Below, piece by piece: positions 23,020 through 36,500 of a DNA stretch of 64,000 bases; positions within the stretch are counted from its first letter, which is position 1, and each line of letters opens with the position of its first letter. The DNA comes from Odiellus spinosus (lineage: Eukaryota; Arthropoda; Arachnida; Opiliones; Phalangiidae). Under the pieces are notes generated by a model. It searched no databases and was not told where the DNA came from. It saw nothing but the letters and a program-made list of their open reading frames with translations. A program made the position numbers and the translations under genes. The stretch spans positions 22,655,434 through 22,719,433 of the forward strand of contig OY987227.1 of the NCBI GenBank assembly GCA_963920705.1. Direction: 5' to 3'.

Positions 23020-26000
23020 ATGTCTTATATTAAAACGCATCAATTACATTTGACAGATAACCGATATTTTCAAACTTCGAGCGCGAATTGTCATGACATT
23101 TTGACCAAGGAATGGAAGGAAAAAGTGCTCAAGGACAGGGTCATCACTTCCCCTTTCGCGGCCAATTACGTCCCGGAAATCTCGTTTGCGCAATTCAGTT
23201 TCAACCACATGGAGAAACACCGAAACAAAAATATGATCGTAAATGACTACCAAGATATTTATAATGTCGTCACGTAAACAAAAATATTACCATTTTTTTA
23301 CTTAACTGGAAAGATCAACGGACTCACTGGCGAAACCTTCACGTTCCACGACTCGTTGAGACTTTGTACAAAAGTAGCCAGCGCTCTAATACGCATGGGT
23401 CTCAAACCGGGAGAAAAGGTGGCTTTTCTCAGTTTCAATCAACCAGAATACTTCTTGAGTTGGTTGGCCGTTTTGGCAATTGGTGGAGTAACAACAGATA
23501 TCAACCCAAATTCAATCGCCAGTAAGGTCACGGGTTCATACAGTGCTACATTAAATAACTTTTTATCGGAAGATGAATTTGCCCATAACAACTCACTTTT
23601 CAGTCTTTATTTAAAAGCTTGTATTTGCTTATATCATGAATTCATATATAAATATCGAAGGAATATTTGACAGATATGAGTGCACGACCCCATTGTTTGG
23701 GATGGTAGGGAAGAGGTGGCGGGTCTTATATTTTTCTTAGGCGAAACCAGCGTCGTGGCCGGGCAACCAAATGTTTTTGCCCCAACCGTCAGCAAAGTCA
23801 AATGAAGATAGTCTTATAAATTAAACAAAAAATCTTTACATTCGTTTTTGTTATCAGACTTATATAGCTTATGGATATTAAGCCAAAAGTGTTACAGATA
23901 ATTACACTATGAATGGTCGTCTCTTCATAGAGGATAGCCTTAAACTAAGCTCCATGTTGAAACACCTGATTGGCTTTTGAATACTTTCGCGTGGAGTGAC
24001 GTTAGCAAAAAAAGACCGTGGGCTCCATCTTTCACCGGTCACTTGTGAAAAAGGCTTTCAGCTGACTTGGGCCATTCCTAGTGTAATTATATATAGTATT
24101 CTGGCTGAAATCTTAAACCAATACGTTATTAATCTTGATGTTCCAGAGGAAATCAGAGATCAGTTAGATCGGACGCAAACGGCTATCTTATTTGTGCACA
24201 CAACGTGCGTAGCCGCTGCTAAGGAAGCAGCCGTCAACTCTCCCTTTCTCAGAGTAAGCTTAATTAAACGGTGAGATTTCCTCTGGGTTAATCCCGTGGT
24301 CACTAAATATAATTTTACCAATTTTGCAGCAAATTGTGGTATTCGGGGAGGCTGAAGGATGCGTTCCTTTCTCTTTACTCTCCAAAGATGACGGTTCGCT
24401 CTTCAAAGAAACGTATCCGATAGATGACCCCAAGACTACTCTCGCGCAATTACCGTGTTCAAGCGGTACAACGGGTATTCCGAAATTGGTTTGCAAATCA
24501 CATTATTCCTTCACGGCGATGGCTCTTTCTTGTTAGTAAGTGTTCGATTTAAAAGTGTATAGATTTTTTTAATTATAGAGTTAACTCTAACCTTCTGACG
24601 TAATCTTTGACCCTATATAGCTTTCCCAAACTTCTGATGAACAGATACGAAACCGACATTGGACTGCTAGTTCTGCCCCTGTACCACATTTTCCCAGTAT
24701 TTATTCTTGCGGCCGATATGGTTGTCGGGGCTTCCAACGTTCTCTTACCTAAATTCTCTCCAGAAACGTACCTGAACGCTATTCAAAAGTACCGGGTGAG
24801 TTGACCTTTTATTAAAGGTCAAATTAAATTCACTGAGTGAAAGGTTTACGCGTATGGATTTTTAGGTGACGACGACACCCATGGTTCCACCGTTAGTTCT
24901 TTTTCTGTTGCAGCATGAGTTAGTCAAAGAATATGATACGAGTTCTTTGGTAGGAATTACGAGTGGGGCCGCTCCAGTCGCCACCGAACTTTTAAATCAG
25001 CTGCAAGACAAATTCAAATTGGAATTCGCTAGACAAGGTATAAGAGCCTGATTTAACATAGATATTTAAGTAAAGGAGTGGCTTCTACAAGCGCTGGTAA
25101 CGACGTTGCTCCTAGCGCTGAATGTTCACTTTTAATTGGCCAAGCGCATCGCGCACCTTTTAGAGCCGAACGTTTGTCGGTACAATAGCAAACGTCCATG
25201 CTGTTCCTTCGCTTTAATCTATATCATAGACTTACAGCTATATTAACATATATTTTACGACAATTGTTACAATTTTATAGGTTACGGTATGACCGAACTA
25301 TGTCCAGTCAGTGTAGGCTTAAATGAAGTAAACTTCGATAAGAGCAGTGTTGGTGTTCCCACTAACCAAACCGAGGTTAAAATCGTTGATGTCGAAACTG
25401 GAGAGGCATTAGGGCCTAATAGTCCAGGAGAGCTCTGGGCTCGCGGACCCACCACAATGACAGGCTATTTAGACAACGCTGAAGCAACGGCGCAAACGCT
25501 TGACAAGAAAGGATGGGTGCATACAGGTAATTTATTTATTTATTTAATTTGATATCCTATGTAACATACATTCTTACATAAGAATTAAGCACGCGTTAAT
25601 TCAAAAATTTGACACTATAAAATCATATTATTTTACGATTTTGATCCTATAAAAGTTCTATAATTTTAAGACATTAACCCTATCATCCCTATATTTTATT
25701 TTTGGAAATGACTGAGAGACCTGCAGTTGTCATGAGTTATAAAGTAAAGTTAGCTTGGGGTACTAGTTAGCTGATAAAAACTAAATAACTGATACTAATA
25801 TTAAATATTTATCAAAAACGTCGATTTTGTGTTTCTTATTAACACTGAAGTGGCTAAGACTTGGCTACTTTCTAAGACTCGGCAGAGGTTTTGTCAATTA
25901 CAGAATTTAGTCCGTTCTGTTTGGGTCTCTAGGCCACACTTAAAAACATTAGTTTTTGTTGTCCTAGGCATAAAGTATATAATTTTCTGGAATATTATAG

Positions 26001-28266
26001 GTGATATTGGTCAATATTCTGAGGATGGCATAATCTACATCGTGGACAGAATGAAAGACTTGATTAAGTATAAAGGACATCAAGTGGCTCCCGCCGAATT
26101 AGAATCCTTATTATTGAGTCATCCAGCGGTCAAAGACGCGGCCGTTATCGGGATCCCCGATCAAAGGGCCGGGGAATTGACCAGGGCATACGTCGTAACT
26201 GAAAAAGAGATTAAAGATATTGACTTAATAAAATTCGTAGCCGGTAAGTGATTTATATTGATACGTTTAAAGGTAACTTGAAGTTGTGAAAGAACTTGCT
26301 AAGATTAGTCAATTATTTTTAAACTTACAAGAACATATATGAGTTAGTACTAACAATTCGGGCGAAACCTTTTCTGATATAACTTGTTATTAGTCTAGTA
26401 TCGTTTACACAAAACGTATTGACCCTGATGATTAACTTCGAATATTATTAAATTATTTTACGAGACTGCTACTCCATGGTTAAGAAAAATAGTTTATTAA
26501 ATAAACCTGTCTACTGCATGATCCCTCGAATTTCCAGACAGAGGACCTCCCACTTTTAATTAATCGTCTGGTATAGAAGTGTACCGTTGTATTTTGTTTT
26601 TTAAAATAACATCGCGAAAAATCAATTTTGAGACCATATATTGAGGACGTGTTTCGATCTTTTACTCCCCCGATCTCAACAAGAGTAGATTAAAGATAAT
26701 GAAAAAGGCATCGTTTCCTTTTCCCTACTTTCCTAACGAGTATGGAGCTTTACTCTTTTAATTAACATTTCCCAGGCATATGCTCGTTCTAAATGACCCT
26801 TATGCACTTTCAATTCCATCCAAAGTTTCTTCGCGAGTTTCCTCGATCCATCTTCCGTCTAGGAGAAGCAAAACCCAACCCCCTCTTAAGGAATTCGAGA
26901 AAAAAAACGTAATCAAATCCTTCTCGTACAAGTGTTTCTATTTTCTTACAAAGGCTTAGCTATATTAATTCGAAAATCTATTAAAAATGCTTTTTAAAGC
27001 GTGATACACAAAAAAGTATATGGCTTCGACAATATTCCATATTCTTTTAACGGGGAAATGAAAAAGTCGCACGTCACAAGCTTATAACGCGTTAAATTAT
27101 TACTATCCACAAGAACCTATAGGTGTTGAGAAGGGTTCGTGACTTCGTGTATAAAATTAAATGTAAACCTTGTACTCCTTTTGAAGGATGGTGGATTTTG
27201 CTTCTCTAACCTTCCACTCATTCAATTTCAATGGGAATTTCTAGGCTACTTTTAAGTTAAGGACAATGAGGAAAAGGTGTTAGAACATAAGGTCGATGGG
27301 TGTCGCGACTACTACTTCTCAAAATGATCGGAACAGCTGAGGCGGATTGACACGCAATGAAAAATATCACAGGTTAAAAAGTAGTGATTTTCAATTCCCC
27401 TTGATAAGGCTATATAATGGTGAGTGGGAGAAAATATACATGTATTAATTAAAGATATTCGCTTGTTGGGAAAATAGTAAGTATGTAAAAGTAGTCTAGT
27501 CTATATCCCACCATGCATATGCGTACGTAATGTTTTAAGTCAGGTAGGGGCGATCTAATATTAGCACCTCTTTTATGTCTATATTTTTCCCGAGTTTGCA
27601 TCAAAAACTCCCCGATTTTAGGGTCCCTCAAGACAAATTTCCGGTCGGTTCCGGCCCAACTAGCACAACCTGCGCGTACGCTTATGCTCTCTTAATTTTT
27701 CCTTATATGTACAAAAATTATTCCCTCCCCTTCTCATTATCCATATGATTTGTTTACTGCGGTATAAAATAAATGGCTGACAAATCAAAGTGGAATTAAC
27801 TGTACTATAAGTACAATAATAAAAATTAAGTATCATTTGTAATAATAATAATCTTTTTTACTACCAACCAAATAGCGGACTATGCTATGAAGTAGAATCA
27901 TAAAGACGCGAAGAAAGCTTAAGACTACTTAATAGTATTATAACGAGAAGTACTTTGACACGTAAATCTCAATGTCAGTGAGAATCGCGCTGCAATTCCC
28001 CTTATGTCAGATGGGATGGCGTTCGATCTATCGTAGTTGATTTATCATTATTACATTATGTCTACCGGTGAATTTTCATGTCATACAATCTTATATTCCG
28101 AAGGCTGCGAACGTTTTTGTAAAGTTTCCTTTGTTTATTTTCTATTTTCTGTATAGAGCAAACCGCTCCGGAGAAACATCTTCACGGTGGCGTTGTATTC
28201 TTAAAAGAGATTCCCAAATCTCCTGCTGGCAAAGTTCTCAAGAAAGATTTGCGAAAACTGCTATAG
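23020..28266 (+). CDS. AMP-forming acyl-CoA ligase, 4CL/luciferase-like
   Basis: Nine exons: 23020-23238, 23314-23521, 24147-24253, 24330-24535, 24621-24795, 24866-25037, 25281-25526, 26001-26243, 28157-28266. They keep one frame and give 561 aa, close to the family's usual 540-560. The enzyme should activate a carboxylic acid with ATP to an adenylate and pass it to CoA. Visible motifs are SSGTTGIPK (about 222-230; the usual following Gly is Leu here), YGMTE (364-368), HTGD (443-446), [12 protein letters not shown] (hinge), APAELE and the catalytic lysine in SPAGKVLKK (K551). The end, DLRKLL, lacks a peroxisomal SKL-type signal. The N-terminus is rich in basic residues ([17 protein letters not shown]), so a mitochondrial location is possible. 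Similarity to beetle luciferases is the family's general similarity; light production is not implied. Confidence 0.92.
26244..28156 (+). other. Intron 8 of the acyl-CoA ligase
   Basis: A 1.9 kb intron with GTAAGT donor and TATAG acceptor. It is AT-rich. I see no gene or clear transposon in it. Confidence 0.6.
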
Positions 28267-30504
28267 GATAAGTATATATAAAATATTAAATATATATTAA
28301 CGAAAAACGAACGTAAAAAAAACTGGGTCTTTAATATTAGAGATATATGTATATTTTTATACAACAAACACCGAATTTAAAACTGCCTTGAATATCGAAT
28401 AATATTTTATCATAATTATGATTTTGCTTTTACTATCCCTCTTTTTCGGGATGAACAATATTTTTCTATAGCCACTAGGATGGTAACTTAAAATTCGCAA
28501 ACTAATATAGTTAATAATATAGTGTATTTCGCCTTGAATTGGCAGTACGCCGAAAGCTACGCTGCTTTATAGGGATATGGCGGACAGTCAGGGTGGAAAG
28601 TAGCCTGACATAACGTAAACCCCCTCCCCTAACTAAAGTGGATGACGCATAGGTGAGAGATAGAAGCCTAGGCTATGACGTTTAAATGTCTTCCTTCAAA
28701 TCATTTCGAATATGTAAATCGACTTTTCAAGCAAATAATTCCATTTTTTTTTTTGACAAAACATCTCTTACGTTTGACACCAAAACTTCAGTGTGAACAG
28801 AGCTTTGTAAATAAGTAAACAAATCAAAGAGATCATAGTTGTACGTGCTGCCAAATCAGGATACACTTTACCATAGTTTTGCCACGATTTTTTCCTGTAC
28901 TTCGTTCCAATCTTGGAACTGACAGTAAACCCAATTGCACAAAACGATTATCTATATGAATTTAGGTTCCTAGCAAAATTCAGATTATACAGGATTTAAT
29001 GCATACTTATCCCTTCGCCGTAGTATTACACAGGCTGAAAAATTCAATCTGTATTTGACTATAATAATTTTTATTTTATGATTATCATGTTGAAATTCGA
29101 AAACTTGTTTTTTCGATTATTATCAAGAGGGGTTTATGGTTTAAATGAGGTTGTTTACTAACGTAACAAGCGCCAGCTTCAATTAGCATGACTTTAGGCA
29201 TCAGCTAGAGCTTATTTGCTTGATCCACCCCAAAGTTTTTTCTTTGTACTTCTTTAAAAGGACTATCTGATATATTTAAACCCTTTAAAGTCGACTTTTT
29301 CCTAGCTTAGCAGTCTACGTTGACTATAATAAATTGTACAGTCAAAGCTAAGCTGTGTGTATAAGGGAAAAGCATTTTAAAGGGGCAACTTTCAGAGCAG
29401 CAAGTGTTAGCTCTTAGCCAATTGGGCGGGAACGTCTGGCCAAGTTAACTCCTTTAAAAGCCTTGGGAATCAAGCGTTAAGAATACAACTTTTGGTTCTT
29501 TTTGGCGGGAAAACAACCTTACCCAGGACTAATACTAGCTTTAAAGGGACTAACTGCGATTTTTAAATACCTTTTAAAGTCGTCTTATTTTCTTGCCTAA
29601 AGGATGATGATTTTAAAGGGACAATTTCCAGAGCAAATAAGGGTTTAGACCGATAACTACAGTAAAATATGCAAAAATCTCTGTTTTAAGCCTTCTGCAA
29701 TCGGCAACGTATCACTCCGCGAAAATAGTTAAAACGCAGGTAGAAAGCTGGCCTTGAAGGATAATAGGAGGTGTTACTCTCGACGCCTCTCAAACCATTT
29801 TTTAAACTAATGACGTAACACAATTGCCAACTGCAGGAAGGCTGGTTAAAATCAAAAATGAAATATCGTTCCATTGAGAATTTAGAATGCATAAAAACCA
29901 GCAAACAAAACATTTTTTCCCGCCAAAATCGTTAGTTTATAGGATCAAACTTTGAGGGCATTAGTACCAAAATTCAACTATTATGAAAATACATCGAATG
30001 TTAACTCCTGTTATCCTCTTTGGACAAGCTATTTGTAATTTATTGTTTACCGATAAGGTAACTGATTTTACACCAGAACAACATGCAAATTCCTATAATT
30101 GAGCAGCTCTGACCCAAAATGTAACACTAGTACGATACCTCCAAGAAAAATGATTGTTATTTTCCAAATCGACTAAATTACCAAGACCTTTCTAGTTTAT
30201 ATAACGAGTTCAAATAGTATTTAGAAGGGTCACATTTTACTGTAAAATAAAATGTACTTGTTGTTTGAGTACTCCGTGTAAAATCTTAGGTAAAACGTCA
30301 CAAATATATAAACATACATATTAATATATTTTCTTAAATAACATTTAATAGAAAATAATACTTTGGACTATCGTAAAAAAACGAATAGTCAAATTTTGTA
30401 AATATAGTTTTTGTTCAAATCTTTGATTCTTTCTTCTCCAAAAATACCTAGTACGATTTAATTTTAAAATTATTGAGTTTTGTAGTATTTCTTTTTTAGT
30501 GTTT
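28267..30504. other. Intergenic between ligase and globin
   Basis: The two genes converge here. The only structure seen is the dispersed repeat (inverted copy at 29280-29392, weaker relative at 29560-29640) and the recurring word tttaaaggg. No gene. Confidence 0.5.
29280..29392. repeat. Dispersed repeat, copy 2
   Basis: The reverse complement of this stretch aligns to 17142-17245 with a small insertion of about 12 bp in the middle. See that entry for the shared words. Confidence 0.6.
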
Positions 30505-33500
30505 TTAGTAGTCTATCGACTGTCGCGGTGCCTGCCGTAAACTGCTAGTGGTCGATTCACCCCTACTGATGTCATCTCCCGCACAGCTGGAATGATTGGT
30601 CGTTGACTGATTGGACAATGTAGGTTCCACTTTAGCGTGATTCGACCTGTAATCTCTCATTCCCGAAATCATCTGGCGAGCCACGTATTTGTACACTTGA
30701 AACCAAGCCGCCGTCACTTCTCGCGTCATCCGAGAGTCCAGAATTTCACCAAGGCCGTAACGCAAAGCTTCCCATAGTTTCTGAAAGAAAAAGAGCGGGG
30801 AAAATAATCAGAGGTATAAATGTCAAAGGCCAAGTATAAACGTGAGTAACCCTCGTTTATTTTTTTCTTAAAGTGTGTAGGGGAGTAAGGCCCAAAGGCA
30901 TATATTGGATGTTCAAAGACTTAAGATTGTCTTACGTCAAACATTTCTTCTTGCACATTGAGTCGTCCGTGTTTACGTCCCAACTCGAATAAAATCGCGC
31001 TCAATACGGAGCTGTTGTCAAGATTTTCAATCGCCGCGTCAAGGGCTTCCATAACTAGAAGAGCGTGCCTTTGTAAACCTCCCAAATCCCAGTCGTATGT
31101 CCCATTTTCTCGTAAGGTCATGAACTTGGTGAATAGTTTGCACAGTTCTGGATACCTTGTTAGTAATCTAGATTATCAAGAAGGATAAAAATCAGCGCCT
31201 TAATTGCATTTCACAGAATCATTAGTTTCACGTGAGAGGCCCAAACCCTAGACACGAGGGGTCAGGGGGGGGGGGGGGGAGAGACAATGCGCCGAGGGTG
31301 AATGAAGATGAAATTAAAAATTCCGAGACGGGAACGTCGGTTCACCTATACGATAGTCACGCTTTTAATCCGGACAATAAGTAAATACTGTTAATTTCAC
31401 TAAAACTCTATTAAAATAAGCTTAGATTGGAGAGTTTTGAATTATACTGAAGGAGGAAGAGTCAATGATGATATTTAGGGTGTACAGGAACCAATTTTTT
31501 TTCAGTTGCTCTTTCCTGTCTCGTTCAACATATTTTTATATCTTAGTAAAACACACCTTGACTAAGAAAAATTTCATTTGAAGCAATGATATTAAGAACT
31601 TTTACCTAATCTCGGTGGTAAAACTAAAGAGTCCAGAATAACCATCTCTATATTATAAACAAACCTGCTTTTGTTTCATCTACTTCAATATTCCCCCCTC
31701 CATTTTTTTCCTTACATATCTCGCACAAGTGCAGTATCTTTAGCTCCCTCATTTAACAGTTATTATAGCTTGGTTATAAGATAGAAGCTCTTAGATGGTG
31801 AAGGAAAATACGTACAATTATGTACTCGGTAAACTTTGTTGCGAAAATACTACTATAGTAATTCCTCGAGAAAAATTATCATTACGTCATTAAATCAAAA
31901 ATTACATCTGCTATCAAAATAATCCGCGCTTTTGGAAGCTAGTTCTAATTACAACCTATTTAATTTAAAAAATTTTAAATAACATGTTTCTTTGCTGGCC
32001 TTTTTGAGTGATTCCAAGCTCGCAAAAATCTCTACTCCGAAGAAATATCCATTATTTATATATTTCCTCATCAATGTCCCCGGGTCTTCATTGTCTTATA
32101 GAATTGCGTCATACCACGCAACCGTAAAAAAACATAAAAGAGCTACACAAACGAGAGCTATTTACCAATCCCTTATTCGCAAACATGCAACCAACATTTT
32201 CTTTCCTCTCTCTTCCATAAAGTGTTCAAAATATATTTGCTTGGTAACCATTTTTTCCCTATGGTTTAATTATTGTGTACCAAATCACCTCAGCTTTTCC
32301 CATTTTGACAACTCCCATTGAACGGAAGAGCTTGATTCTGTTTTATCTTTATTCCCGACGGATAGAAGAAAATATCTCCATCCTTCCTCTGTATGAAGAG
32401 GATCCCGAAAGAATTTGCATTCAAATAACATTGGCGGTTGGGAACAATATTCTCCTATATACGAATACGAGATCTTTCGATTCTACCCTGTCTGTGACAA
32501 CACAGTACAGCAAAACACTGTACAATTCAAATATAGTCCACGTTTTCCAATAATAATAAGCAACGCAGACGCGTCCTCTGTCTGTGACAACGCGTAACCG
32601 CAAAACAGTGTACAATAGACGATAACATAAATTCTGAGTATCAGACCTCGTCTCAACCTTGAAAAAAGGCAACATCTTCCGTAGAAACGGGTTCTATTTA
32701 ACGGTTCTTTTTGTTAGTTTCAAGGCTGGCAAAAGTATAGAAACTCCTATACTTTGAACCAGCCTTGGAAAAAGGGAACATCTTCAATACGAACGGGTGC
32801 TTTTTAACCTCTCTTTTATCCGTTTCCAAGGTTATTTTATAAAAAGGTCTATTCAAATATAGTCCACGTTTTAAAATAATAATAAGCAGCGCGCCTTAGA
32901 AAGCGGAAATACTATATATTATTAACTTATTATTTACCATGGTTATGATATAGCCTAGTAGAAGTTGTTTATAAATTAATTTATGAATATTTTAGCCAAT
33001 TAAATTGACACTTTTGGTTTAAAGGTGATCTATTTAATCCCTGTTAATTTTAACTATTAATACTAGCTTGGAGAAAATGTGACAATTATCATTTTTTATA
33101 ATCTTGGCTCCTGAAGGGCACGTATGATCCTTGGATTTATTTTCCCTGTACGGAATTTTCAAATCGGTCTATAAATATTATATACGTTTGGTCAGAAGCC
33201 GATGAAACCCTCCTTTGAAGTCTACTACTCCAATGTTCCATATAGCGCTCCTCTCTGTATGGGTAAAATTCCCAATTTTACGAGTTAGAAGGGGTCCTAC
33301 TTCATCCCCCCTGTCTACGGAAAATTGGAAATTCTCTCTCTCCACAAACGACGACGTTTTTTGGACGAACTCCAAGGCTGCTAGAGATATTCGCTCGACG
33401 AGCTCCCGCTCCGAAAACATCTACCGTTAGGAGGCGTACGAATCGCGCCTTTTGAGAATAACCCATACAGAGAGGGGTAGACAAGACCCGGGAGTAATAG

Positions 33501-36500
33501 ACTTCAAAGGAGGGTTTCATCGGCTTCTGGTTTGGTGTAATTTACTCAATTGTTCAGTACTCTTTTCCAAGAATTGGATACAAAATTATATTGCTCTTTC
33601 TTTCACCCAATCAAAATTATTTATTTAATAGAATGTGGAAGACAAAGAAAACTTTTGACCGTAATTTCTTCTATTTTCTTCGTTCCACTCTAAATAATTG
33701 CTGTAGGGTGATTTCTTAATAAAAGTGCAAGAATATTCTAAGAAAAATATTCGATTCATTTCCCTGAATAATAGATTCATGATTGGGACTAAAAATGGCA
33801 ATTCCCAAAATAGTATATCATTCCTAAAAGGATATTAACAAAAGCGAAGGGTTTTAAAGGGCTGGTCTCATTTAAAATGACGTCGTTTGTTAACAAGAGA
33901 TCATAATAGATCAGGTAGGAATTATTGCAGAATGAGTAAGTAAGGTCAAAAAACATTTTACAGCAAAACCAAGTACACCATTCGATAGAGCGTTAAATTT
34001 AGGTCCATAATAACCGCCGCTTTTTTAATTTTCAATCATTTTCACACATAAAAAAATTTGGAAAAAGAAGCTAAATCTATAAAAAAAATCTCATTCTAAT
34101 AGTCGGGCAAAGTGAGTTCAAATACGCGGGTTAAATTAACCAAACACTAACCTAGCCTAGTCCAATATCTTTTCCGCCACGAGATGGCACCGAACACGTT
34201 GGTTCTAACTCGTACCTCCCGCGTAGAAAATAAAAAACGCAAGGCGCCTGCGCAACTTATGTCCCCTATGGAAAAAATACATAATTATGATTAATTTATG
34301 AACAACCATAGCAGATGACGTTTTTGTCGCGAATTGCGGCCTTGATTAGCGGCACATGCCGAAACTAAGGAGGCGGTAATACGGTATCAACGCTGACTCA
34401 GACTGTAGACAACACCCAAATTTCCACAGAATCGCAAAAACAGTAGGCGTTGCTCTCGAAGAGCTATATTAGAAAATGGCGCGAAGTGATCTCGACAGCT
34501 AACCCTCGTCAAGCACATTTTCGAATTTTTCAAGCCTCAAGCCCTCAAGGTAAGAAAACTTTTGATATTTTATGAAAGCGAGGGTTATTTTACGATAAAT
34601 TTAACGCTCTATCGAATGGTGTACTTGGTTTTGCTCTAAAAAAGTTGTGAATCTTATTTTCTCATACTGAAATTGTACCGCGATTTGGTATTATCATGGT
34701 AGCACCGAGTATTAACTGAAGAACGTATTTTCATGTTTTTAAATTAGATTAACCCTTGTAATTAAACTATAGGTTTGTGACCCTGATTTAGCACTTATGT
34801 TGTCACATTTGTGACTTTGCCATAAACTATCTTTCTGGTCTTTCGCTATTCACCACTTTCGACCCATAGAGGATAGAATTACTGTATAAAACGATTCTCT
34901 GAGAAATGAATATGGTTCTTTTCCATAAAGGCGGTCACACTCCGCATGCTTTCTCACTTCCCCAGCTTTCTTGAGACTTGCCCTACGTACGGATTGAGAG
35001 ATGAAAGAATAATAGAAATCCTTCTTCACCCATTTTATTCAGTCTTTTGTTTTGTTTCACGATATTAAGCGGATATAGAGATTCCCAAATGTCGAAAACA
35101 GTTTGATTCTGATTTTCTTATTATTCACTCTCTTTAGGGTTTAAATTTCCCGTTTTAATTACTTGGAATATAGGCAATTTCAATTTTATTTTTATCTTGT
35201 TCTTATAGTCTTATGTCGCGAAAAGGCTTAAAAGTAAATTGACGCCAATTAACGAGAATTTAATGGAATGAGCTAATCTTTCCTGAGAGAAAATACAGCC
35301 CCATGGTTTTCAAGTCCCCTGGAGATTTAAATTTGAAACCTTTTCTTTATTTTCTTCTTGACTGATCTTTTCACCAAACGTTATTATACCACAACTTGTC
35401 ATTTTAAAATATCGACTTTAGTAATTAGAATTTAATGGAATGAGCTAATCTTTCCTGAGAGAAAATACAGCCCCATGGTTTTCAAGTCCCCTGGAGATTT
35501 AAATTTGAAACCGTTTCTTTATTTTCTTCTTGACTGATCTTTTCACCAAACGTTATTATACCACAACTTGTCATTTTAAAATATCGACTTTAGTAATCAA
35601 TTATGTAACACATTTGATTTTGTGGATTATAAGTAACTTTTATGAAACATTTTTATTTAGTGAGCGTTCGAAATTACTCTTAAAAGTCAGTATTTGAAGT
35701 TAAAACCTTGAGGTGTAAAATTGTTTTTAATAGTAAGAAAAAACTAAAATTTATTCCGTATATCTTCGAAAGAAGGTGTGTCTAGAATAAATTCAAGATT
35801 TATTTTCCCTTTTTAATTTACCAACTAATTAAACGAGAAAATCTAAATTATGACTTCATTATGCTATTATGTAATGATTTTTGTGCGGTTTCTCATAATT
35901 AACTGTAAAAGGCTATATTATTAATATACTTTCCGCTAATTGAATTTTTTAAAATTATACTGGAAAGATTAAGTCTGAAGACAAAGATAATTTTAATCGC
36001 ATTAAGGCCCACGTGTTGATTTCAATCTCATACAGGCCCGACCTTATCTCGAGACAGTAGGTCTTCCTCTTAATTGTCCTCTTACAGTCAGGACCAGTTC
36101 CGTATTAACGGGGCTTACGTGGACAAGGAAGGATGTGTTTGGTTTTAATCAGATTATATGATCTTCAGTCGTTGTTTTAAAATATTTAAATTAGTTATGT
36201 TTCCCGGTAATAGGACGCTTTTCCCGGGGTATTCGCCTTCAAATTTAATAACACATCCTTCCTCTTACGTTCCGTCATTCTCTTTAAAGGGATAATCAAC
36301 TGTTCAGAGAATAAGTTTTTTAAGTACTGTAACGGACCCACTTTAAAGGGATAATGAACGCTGATAAGAAGTGGTTCTTTTTAATTCATCTCTAAAATAA
36401 ATATTTTTTAAGAAAAAAATATATTTTTTACTTATTCGAAAAGTAGGCTTAACAAGGATCCATGTACATATTGAATTTTGAAATCTCCTCGATAAATAGT

